From Rhizobiaceae bacterium (GTDB lineage: Bacteria; Pseudomonadota; Alphaproteobacteria; Rhizobiales; Rhizobiaceae), in assembly GCA_023953845.1 (NCBI GenBank), contig JAMLJC010000002.1, forward strand, positions 496,001 through 560,000: 64,000 bases of DNA. The letters run 5' to 3'. Position 1 is the stretch's first letter. Every line of letters begins with the position of its first letter. Made by a program: the position numbers and the translations under genes. The notes below the pieces were generated by a model. It saw only the letters and a list, made by a program, of their open reading frames with translations. It searched no databases and had not been told where the DNA came from. Positions 18,456-27,500 of this stretch are shown here, piece after piece.

Positions 18456-19371
18456 AGCGCACCCTCGGGTCGATGGTGGCGTAGAGAATGTCCACGATCA
18501 GGTTGAAGAGGATGGTGAAAATGGCGATGACGACGACCGTTCCCATGACCAGCGTGTAGTCGCGGTTGAGGGCTGCGTCGACGAAGTAGCGGCCGACGCC
18601 CGGTATGGCGAAGATGGTCTCGACGATGATCGAGCCGGTGAGCAGCGCTGCCGCCGCCGGCCCGGCATAGGAGACGATGGGCAGGACCGCGCCGCGCAGG
18701 GCGTGCTTTATGACTACGGACCATTTCGACAGGCCCATGGCGCGGGCCGTGCGGATGTGGTGCGAGCGCAGAGATTCGATCATCGAGCCGCGCATCAGGC
18801 GGGCGACGATGGCGATCTGCGGCAGCGAGAGCGTCAGGATCGGGCCGATCTTGTTGAGCAGCGCGCCGTCGCCCCAGCCGCCGACCGGGATGAGCTTCCA
18901 CGACAGCGCGAAGACGAGCTGGATGATAGGCGCGATGACGAAGGTGGGAATAGTGCTGCCGGTGGCGGCGACGGCGATCACCGCATAGTCGGCCGCGCGG
19001 TTCTGGTTGAGCGCGGCGATGATGCCGAGCGCGCCGCCGACGAAGAGCGCGAGGATGAGCGCCGATGCGCCGAGCTGGATGGAGATGGGCAGGCCGTTGG
19101 CGAACAGCTCGCCCACGGTGAAATCCGGCAGATTGTAGCTCGGGCCGAAATTGCCGTGCAGCAAGTTGTTGAGATAATTGAGATATTGCTGCCAGAGCGG
19201 CTTGTCGAGGCCGAACTGCGCCTCAAGATTCGCTTTGATCTCGGGGCTCAGCCCGCGCTCCTGGTTGAATGGTCCGCCCGGCGCCACGCGGATCAGGAAG
19301 AAGGCCAACGTGACGATCACGAACAGCGTTGGAATCGCGGTCAGCAGCCGCCGGATCACGTAGACGAACAT
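18448..19371 (-). CDS. Peptide-type ABC importer permease (OppB/DppB-like)
   Basis: 307 residues. It starts MFVYVIRRLLTAIPTLFVIVTLAFFLIRVAPGGPF, the canonical OppB/DppB N-terminal helix. After NLPDFTVGELFANGLPIS come five more predicted helices and the EAA loop ARAMGLSKWSVVIKHALRGA. The C-terminus IDPRVRYD is also family-typical. It lies downstream of the solute-binding protein gene across a 60-base gap that holds a GC-rich hairpin, and overlaps the next permease gene. Together they form the transmembrane part of a peptide or opine-like importer. The substrate cannot be deduced from the permease. Confidence 0.93.
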   Translation of the reverse strand: MFVYVIRRLLTAIPTLFVIVTLAFFLIRVAPGGPFNQERGLSPEIKANLEAQFGLDKPLWQQYLNYLNNLLHGNFGPSYNLPDFTVGELFANGLPISIQLGASALILALFVGGALGIIAALNQNRAADYAVIAVAATGSTIPTFVIAPIIQLVFALSWKLIPVGGWGDGALLNKIGPILTLSLPQIAIVARLMRGSMIESLRSHHIRTARAMGLSKWSVVIKHALRGAVLPIVSYAGPAAAALLTGSIIVETIFAIPGVGRYFVDAALNRDYTLVMGTVVVIAIFTILFNLIVDILYATIDPRVRYD

Positions 19372-19395
19372 CGCGTCCCCGCAGGTGTAAGGGAT

Positions 19396-19423
19396 GCCGC
19401 CGCCCCCACAGGGAGGCGGCGGC
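19396..19423 (-). promoter_or_regulatory. Intercistronic GC-rich hairpin
   Basis: GCCGCCGCC (19396-19404) and GGCGGCGGC (19415-19423) form a perfect 9-bp stem. Three more C:G pairs can form inside around an ACA loop, with one bulged A. It sits between the solute-binding protein gene and its permease gene on the minus strand. No U-run follows, so it is more likely an mRNA 3'-end protector that raises binding-protein expression over the membrane genes than a full terminator. The stem is seen directly; the role is inferred from similar arrangements in other ABC importer operons. Confidence 0.6.
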
Positions 19424-19431
19424 GCAGAGGC

Positions 19432-21030
19432 TTATTCGGTCTTCGAGATAAAGCGGCTCGGATGAATGTCCATGACGTTGGGCTCGTAGCCGACGAGCTT
19501 CGGCGAAACGAGGTTCTTGTAGGAGTAGTAGAGGAGCGGGATCTGACCGACCTCGTCAATCAGCACGCGCTCCGCAGCCTCAAGCTCCTTCATGCGTTCC
19601 TCGGGCTTGCCGCCGGCTGCCGCAGCCTTGTCCATGGCTTCCTCGAACTGCGGATTGTTGAAGTTCGAGTAGTTGTTGCCGCTGGCCTTGCGGGAGATGC
19701 CGAGGAAGCTCTCCGGGTCCTTGTAATCCGCGATCCAGCCGGCGCGGGCTACGTCGAAGTCGCCTTTCTGCTCAAGATGCCCGTAATGGGTCTTGGTGTC
19801 GGTATTGAGCATCGTCACCTCGATGCCGAGCGGCTTCAGCTGCTCCTGAATGGCGACGGCCGTGTTCTTGTGGTTCTCCGAAGTGTTGTAGCGGATCTCC
19901 ATCTTCAGCGGCTTGTCGGGGCCGTAACCGAGCTTTTCGAGGATCTTCTTGGCCTCGTCCTCGCGGTCGATCTGCGACATGTCGGCGAATTTCGCCATCG
20001 CAGGCGCGTAGCCTTCGATGCCGGGCGGCACCATCGAATATCCCGGCAGCATCGAGTTCTGCCAGACCTTCTCGGCCAGGAAGTCGCGGTCGATCGCCAT
20101 GGAGACGGCGTTGCGCAGCTCGACATTGTCCCACGGCGCCTTGTCCACCTTGATCGCGTAGTAATAGGTGCCGAGGTAAGGTCCGATCTTGAGCTGATCG
20201 CCGAATTTCGCTTTCAGATCCGCCATCTGTTCGGTCGGGATGTCGTCATTGAAGTCGATCTCGCCGGCCTCGAAGCGCTTGATGGCGGTCGAGCGATCCT
20301 CGGTCGGAAAATAGCGCACGGAGTCGAGCTTGACGTTCGCCGCATCGTGGAAGCTCGGGCTCTTCATGACCGTGATGTGGTCGTTGGGGATGAATTCCTT
20401 CAGCGTGAAGGCGCCGTTCGAGATGAGGTTTCCGGCCTTGATCCAGTCGTCGCCGAGTTTCTCGATGGAGGCCTTGTTGACCGGATAGGTCGACTGGTGC
20501 GTCAGCATCTCGAGAAAATAAGGCGTGGGCGACTTCAGCGTCACCTCGAAGGTCGCCGGGTCGACAGCCTTTACCGCAAGCTCTTCCGGCTTCATCTTGC
20601 CGGTGTTCACCTCCTCGCCGTTCTTTACGACATAAAGCATGGAGGCGTATTCCGCGCCGGTCGCCGGATCGAGCAGGCGGCGGAACGAATAGACGAAATC
20701 ATCAGCGGTGACGGGAGAGCCGTCCGACCATTTGCCGTCGGCGCGCAGCTTGAAGGTGTAGACGGTGCCGTCGTCCGAAACGGTCCAGCTTTCGGCCGCG
20801 CCGGGGATCACGTTCGCCTGGGCGTCCTGCATAATGAGGCCTTCGAAGAGATCGCGCAGGATGTTCGCCTCGTACACGGTTGACGTCTTGTGAGGGTCGA
20901 GCGATTCCGGATCGGCGGAATTGCCGCGGTTGAACACCATCTCCGCGTAGGCCGGCGCGGCGAAGTAGACGCCTCCCACCGACATGATGCTCGCCGCGAA
21001 AACTGTCGCGCGGAACAGATTTTTCAGCAT
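19432..21030 (-). CDS. Peptide ABC transporter solute-binding protein (OppA/DppA family)
   Basis: 532 residues from ATG 21030, with GGGAGT upstream; the frame stays open to 21483 but has no supported start there. A Sec signal peptide is evident (MLKNLFRATVFAASIM, then VYFAAPAYA with cleavage near A29). The mature protein is a class C binding protein: EMVFNRGNSADPESLDPHKTS at the N-terminus, GAAESWTVSDDGTVYTFKLR (the SBP_bac_5 signature, about 78-97), and KPLKMEIRYNTSENHKNTA near residue 370. It captures peptides or related solutes in the periplasm for the permeases at 17322-19371. It is the first gene of the four-gene importer operon. Confidence 0.93.
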   Translation of the reverse strand: MLKNLFRATVFAASIMSVGGVYFAAPAYAEMVFNRGNSADPESLDPHKTSTVYEANILRDLFEGLIMQDAQANVIPGAAESWTVSDDGTVYTFKLRADGKWSDGSPVTADDFVYSFRRLLDPATGAEYASMLYVVKNGEEVNTGKMKPEELAVKAVDPATFEVTLKSPTPYFLEMLTHQSTYPVNKASIEKLGDDWIKAGNLISNGAFTLKEFIPNDHITVMKSPSFHDAANVKLDSVRYFPTEDRSTAIKRFEAGEIDFNDDIPTEQMADLKAKFGDQLKIGPYLGTYYYAIKVDKAPWDNVELRNAVSMAIDRDFLAEKVWQNSMLPGYSMVPPGIEGYAPAMAKFADMSQIDREDEAKKILEKLGYGPDKPLKMEIRYNTSENHKNTAVAIQEQLKPLGIEVTMLNTDTKTHYGHLEQKGDFDVARAGWIADYKDPESFLGISRKASGNNYSNFNNPQFEEAMDKAAAAGGKPEERMKELEAAERVLIDEVGQIPLLYYSYKNLVSPKLVGYEPNVMDIHPSRFISKTE

Positions 21031-21586
21031 TTTCACTACTCCCTGTTGGCCCGTCGCGGGCCAGAGGGCCGTCGCGCATCGAGCATGTTCAGTACGAACC
21101 CAGTTCCTACTGTCCGGCCGTTCCCTCCCGGCCGACGAAAGCCCGACACTACCAGCTAGCGGCCCTTTTTCAACATCGAAGGCGGCACGGTTGTTGCGTA
21201 CTAAAGGGGATGCCGCGCACGAAATTGCATGCCCCAGCGGAAGCAACGGGCGGGCAGCGGAACGGTTGAACCGGGACCGTGACCGGGCCTGAATCCGGGT
21301 TTGGAACGCGAATAGTCCGCTTTGGCAGATTTCGCCGCATCGCACCTCGATCGGCAGGCAGATCGCGTCAAAAAACGCCGCCGCAACTTTCTCAGCATGT
21401 ACGGTCCGAAAAATGGAGCCACAACTGGCGTCAGACGACCTGAACGCAGGATCTGGTCTCTTTCCGTGTTGCGCATGGTCCAAGAAAAGACACGATTTCC
21501 TTGGTTTCGCCCATGTTCTGACGCAACCATTTTGCGTAGGAACGATTTAAGAGCGTCGCCCTACAGAACGCTATCGGGACGTCTTC
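21031..21586 (+). other. 556-base divergent intergenic region, oppA-like/ndvB
   Basis: The only long gene-free stretch in the window. It must hold the promoters of the peptide importer operon (leftward) and ndvB (rightward). I could not identify convincing -35/-10 pairs. Two small dyads are visible. GGCCCG-TCG-CGGGCC (21048-21062) would form a hairpin in the leader of the importer mRNA just upstream of its ribosome site. ACGCAA-N5-TTGCGT (21521-21537) lies about 50 bases upstream of the ndvB start and could be an operator. Short ORFs here lack coding character. Nothing resembling a riboswitch or small RNA gene was recognised. Confidence 0.4.
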
Positions 21587-24500
21587 ATGAATATGCAATC
21601 TGATCCGTCGACCTTCGTGCCGGCGGTGAAGCCTCTTCCTCCGCAAGCCGAAACTCCCATCCGCTCGACAGTCCTCAACGAGGAAAACCTCCGTCGCCTG
21701 GGCGAGGCCCTCGGTCGGGGCGAAATCGGCGCGTTGACCGGTTTCGAGCCGTTCGACTTTCGCGCGCGGGTGAAGGAGGATGCCGAGCACATACTGCGCG
21801 TCTACCGCTCCACGAACGATGTGCAGGCCCGGGGCGAGTCGATCACGCCGGCGGCGCAATGGCTGCTCGACAACCACTACGTCGTCGAAGAGACGATCGT
21901 TCAGATCAAGCGCAATATACCGACGCGCTTCTATCGGCAGTTGCCGACGCTGACACTGCCCGGCGGGGTGAACATACCAAGGGCGCTGGCGCTGGCCTGG
22001 CTCTACGCGGCCCATACGGACAGCACGATCTCGGCAGACGGCTTCGCCGCGATCGTCGACGGCTATCAGAAATATGAACCGCTGAAGATCGGCGAATTGT
22101 GGGCGCTGCCCTCGCTGCTGCGTTTCGTGCTGATCGAAAACCTGCGGCGGCTGGCGTTGCGCGTGGCCCGCGCCCGTGAACTGCGCCGTCTCGCCAATGA
22201 AGTCGCAGACCGGGTGCTTTCGACGACGAAAGGAGAGGAAGCGCAGGCAGCGCTCGGCGAGTTCGCCGACCATGCACGGGACACCACCTTTGCGACCCAG
22301 CTTCTCTACCGGCTGCGTGACGGCTCGAAGAACGCCGGTGACGCACTCATCTGGCTGGAGCAGCAGCTGGAACGCGACGGTTCGGACGCGGAAGATATCA
22401 TCATCCGCGAACACCAGACGTTGTCGAGCGGCAACGTCACCACCGGCAACATCATCCGCGGGCTGCGCCACATCAACGACGTCAACTGGACGATGTGGTT
22501 CGAAAGCATCAGCCGGGTGGACGCCTTGCTGCGCGAGCGCACCAATCTGTCCGAACTGGATTTCGCCTCCCGCGACCAGTACCGCCGCCGGATCGAGGCG
22601 CTGGCACGGCGTTCGACCCTCACCGAGTTCGAAGTAGCCGACCGCGCGACGCGTCTGGCCGGGTGGACGGAGGGCGAGGCAGCGTCGACCGCCGGCGAAG
22701 ATGCGCATCCGCCGGTAGACGTGGGGTTCTTTCTGATCGGCGACCGCGCGCGCGAGCTCGAAGCGGACATCGGCTACCGGCCGTCATTCGGTGACCGGTT
22801 GCTGAAGAGCTTCCGCGGAGCCGGCTGGCCCGGCATCGTCATCCCGGTGATCGGCATGACGACACTGCTGCTCGCCGCGACGGGTTTCGCCTTCGCTTCG
22901 GCCGGCGTGCCCGGCATCGGCATCGCACTGCTGCTCTTGTTGTTTTCGGTGCCGGCCAGCGAGGGCGCTCTCGCGTTCTTCACCACGATAGTGCTGCTGT
23001 TCCTGAAGCCGGCGCGTCTCGTCGGCTACGAATACATGCAAGGCGTGCCGTCGAGCGCCAGGACGCTGGTGGCGGTGCCGTCCCTCATCTCGTCGCGCGA
23101 CGATGTCGAGGAGAGCGTTCGCAACCTCGAGGTGCACTATCTCGCGAATATGAGCGGCGACCTGCGGTTCGCTCTTCTGTCGGACTGGCCGGACAGCGAC
23201 GTCGAGCAGGAAAAGCCGGATCTGGAGCTGCTCGACTATACCAAAAAGTGCATCGCCGATCTCAACCGGCGCTACCCGCTCGAAGGTTCCGTGCGGTTCC
23301 ATCTGCTGCACAGGCGCAGGTTGTACAACGAGGCCGAAGGCCGTTGGATGGGATGGGAGCGCAAGCGCGGCAAGCTGCACGAGCTCAACCTGCTGCTGCG
23401 TGGCGACAGCGACACGACCTTCCTGCCGCCGTCGGACCCCGTCCCGGAGGGCATCGTCTATGTCATGACGCTCGACGCCGACACACGCATGACTCGCGGC
23501 GCGGTCGCGCGTCTGGTCGGCAAGATGGAGCATCCGCTCAATCGTCCGGTGATGGACGAAGCCGGCAATCGCGTCGTCCGCGGCTACGGCATCCTGCAAC
23601 CGCGCGTGACGCCTTCGCTGACGACCGGCGACGAAGCGTCGTTCTTCCAGAGGATATTCTCCGCCAACCGCGGCATGGACCCTTACGTCTTCACGGTCTC
23701 CGACCTCTATCAGGATGTCTTCGACGAAGGCACCTTTACCGGCAAGGGCCTCTATCACATCGACGCCATGGAGGCGTCTTTGAAAGGCCGGATACCGGAA
23801 AATGCGGTGCTGAGCCACGATCTGCTGGAGGGAGCCTTCGCGCGCGCCGCGCTGGTGACCGATGTCGAGCTGGTGGAGGATTATCCGACACGCTACGCGG
23901 TGGACGCGTCGCGCCATCACCGCTGGGCGCGCGGCGACTGGCAGTTGCTGCCTTTCATCCTGCGGCCGGATTCCGGAGTTCCGGGACTTTCGCGCTGGAA
24001 GATGGTCGACAATCTGCGGCGCTCGCTGACACCGATCTTCTGGGTGCTGGCGTCCGTCGCCGGCTGGAGCTTCCTGCCGTTCGCCGCCGCCATCCAGTGG
24101 CAGGCGCTGCTGATCGTCAGCCTGTTCATGGCGCCGACCTACGACATCATCGATTCGATCTGGCCGGACAATCCCGACGTCACCTTGCGCGGGCACATCA
24201 TCTCGCTCGGACAGGACATAGCCTTCGGCTCGGCGATGGTCGCCATGCGCGTCGTGCTGATGGCGCATTCCGCCTGGATGATGGCGGATGCGATCCTGCG
24301 GACGCTCTACCGCCTTTTCGTCAGTCGCAAGCATCTTCTGGAATGGCGCACCGCCTCGCAGGCACAACGGTCCGGCGTGAACACGCCGGGCGGCTACTAT
24401 CGCATGATGTCGGGCGCGCTGCTGGTCGCCGTGCTCGGCCTTGCGATCCCGACCGCGGCGCATTCGTCCGGCGCGTTCGTGGCGCTGATTTTCGCCGTTT

Positions 24501-27500
24501 TCTGGGCGTTGTCGCCGCTGTTCGCCTGGCTTGTCAGCCGCTCGGCGGAAACGGAGGACCGGCTTTTCGTCAAGGAGGAAGATCGCGTCGCGTTGCGGTC
24601 GATGGCGCGCCGCACGTGGCATTATTACGAAACCTTCGTGACGCCGGAAGACAACCATCTTCCGCCGGACAATTTTCAGGAGATTCCTTCTCCTGCGGTA
24701 GCGCATCGGACGTCGCCCACCAATATCGGCGTCTATCTGCTGTCCGTCGTATCGGCGCGCGATTTCGGCTGGATAAGCCTGAGCAACGTCGTCGAACGCA
24801 TCGAGAACACGCTTTCGACCATCGAGCGCATGGAGCGCTATCGCGGCCACCTCTACAACTGGTACGAAACGACCACACTCAAGCCGCTCACGCCGCTCTA
24901 TGTGTCGGCCGTCGACAGCGGCAATCTCGCCGGACACCTCGTGACGGTCGCATCCGCGTGCAACGAATGGTCGATGGCGCCCGCCGCCCACCTGCAGGGC
25001 GATTTCGACGGCATTCTCGATGTCGTGGACATACTGGACGAGACGCTGGCCGCCCTTCCGGACGATCGCCGGCAGCTGCGGCCGTTGCGCCAACGCCTGA
25101 TCGACCGCATCGCCGGCATGCGGCGGGCCGTTAACACCATAAAGAGCGAGCCCGAGACCGCCGCGATCCGCACGCTCAACCTCGCCATCCTCGCAGGGGA
25201 CATCTGCAAGCTGGCCGCGGCCGTCCATGGCGAGACGTCGTCCGATGCCAGCGATCTTCTGGCGCAATGGGCGAGCATACTGGAGGCGACGTGCGACGCT
25301 CATGTCGGCGACTCCCACACGGACGAGCGTGGCGTGGAGGTGTTGCGCCAGCGGCTGATCGCGGTGCGGGATCGCGCCCGCAAATTCGCCTTCGAGATGG
25401 AGTTCTCTTTCCTGCTGCGCCGCGAGCGCAACCTTTTGTCCATCGGCTATCGCGTGCAGGAGCGGCAACTGGACGAGGCCTGCTACGACCTGCTGGCGTC
25501 GGAAGCGCGCCTCACCAGCCTGTTTGCCATCGCCAAGGGCGATATCGCGACGGAGCACTGGTTCCGGCTCGGCCGCCCCATTGTCGAGATCGGCTTCAGC
25601 GGGGCGCTGATGTCGTGGTCGGGCTCAATGTTCGAATATTTGATGCCACCGCTCGTCATGAAGGAGCCGCATGGCGGCATACTGAACCAGAGCAACCAGC
25701 TGATCGTTCGCAAGCAGATCCAGTACGGCAAGTCGAAGAACGTGCCATGGGGCATCTCGGAAGCGGCCTACAACGCACGCGACCGCGAGATGAACTATCA
25801 GTACACCAATTTCGGCGTGCCGGGGCTCGGCCTGAAACGCGGTCTGGCCCAGAACACGGTGATCGCGCCTTACGCGACCGTGCTTGCTGCGCAATACCGG
25901 CCGGATGCGGCAGTCGCCAACCTCAAGCGCCTGCGCGCGGACGGCGCGATGGGACGCTACGGCTTTTATGACGCGGTCGACTTCACGCCCCAGCGCGTGC
26001 CAGAGGGCAGCAGCTACGCCGTGGTCTACAACTACATGGCCCATCATACCGGCATGTCGATCGTCGCCATTGCCAATGTGGTGTTCGAAGGTCGCATGCG
26101 TGATCGCTTTCACGCCGACCCGGTGATCGAGGCGGCGGAACTGCTGCTGCAGGAGAAGGCGCCGCGCGAGGTGCCTACGGCGACGGTGCGTGCCGATGCG
26201 TCGGAGCGGTCCAAGGCTCAGGTCATCGAAGAGAATTTCGACACGCGTCTGATTCTCAATCCGCATCGGGAACTGCGCGCGACCAACGTGCTCTCCAACG
26301 GCCGCTATTCGGTCATGGTAACCGCCACCGGCTCCGGATACAGCCGGTTCGGCGATCTCGCGGTCACGCGCTGGCAGCCCGATCCGGTCGAGGACCGCTA
26401 CGGCAACTACATCTTCCTGACGGATGTCGCGACAGGCGAATGGTGGTCCGCCACGACCGAACCGAAGCGCGCGCCGGGCGAAATCGCGCAAACGGTCTTC
26501 ACCGACGACAAGGCGAGCTTCCAGAAGATCGTCGGAGACCTGCGCTCGGAGGTGGAAGTCATCGTCACCGCCGAGGCCAATGGCGATGGCAGGCGGGTGA
26601 CGCTGGTCAACAACGGGCCTTCCGACCGGTTCGTCGACCTGACGTCGTATATGGAGATCGTGATCGCGTCCGAAGCGAGCGACAACGCGCATCCCGCTTT
26701 CTCCAAGCTGTTTGTCGAGACCGAGATCGTCGCCGCACGCAACGCGATTTTCGCTACGCGCCGCCCGCGGCAGGCAGGCGACCAGACGCTTTCGTTCGGT
26801 CATTTCGTCACCGCAGCCACTGGCTTCACGCGCGAGACAGAAGCGGAAACGGACCGGCGCGCATTCCTCGGCCGCGGGCGCACCATCGCCAATCCGACCG
26901 CCTTCGACTCCGAGGTCCGCCTCGGCGGTCACGACGGCTTCACCCTCGATCCGATCGCCTCGCTGCGTTGCCGCATGCGCGTGCCGCCGGGCAAGAAGGT
27001 GTCCGTCACCTTCTGGACAGTGGTCGGTGCGGACCGGGCGGAAGTGGAGGCGGCGATCGAGCGGCTCGACCATCTGGAAAGCTTCCAGCGGCAGGCGACG
27101 CTCGCATGGACGCGCTCGCAAGTGCAGACGCGCCATTGCGGCCTCAGCCTTTCCGATGCCGCCAACGTGCAGAAGCTGGCCCGCTATCTCCTTTATCCGG
27201 AGCCCTGGACACGCCTTTCGGCCGATGCCATCGCATCAGGGCTGGGCAAGCAATCCGACCTGTGGCCGATGGCGATTTCGGGTGACTATCCGATCTTCGC
27301 CTTGCGTATCGGAGATGTGGCCGATCTGGAAATCGTTGCGGCGGCGCTGCGCATGCAGGAATATATGCGCGCGCGGGGGATCGTTGCCGACCTCGTCATC
27401 GTCAACGAGCAGGCCTCGTCCTACGTGCAGGACCTCCAGCAGGCGATCGAGTATCTTTGCGAAAACAGCAGGGTGCGCGGCCGTGAGCAGGGTCCGCGCC

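Noticed and set aside
18361..20883. 840-codon open frame on the plus strand opposite the peptide importer genes
   Set aside because: It is antisense to two clear permease genes and a binding protein gene, is extremely rich in Arg, Asp, Glu and His, and has no recognisable domain. It is a GC-rich shadow frame.
22784..25558. 924-codon open frame on the minus strand inside ndvB
   Set aside because: The opposite strand encodes contiguous conserved NdvB sequence. The frame has shadow composition (Arg/His/Gln rich) and no family match.
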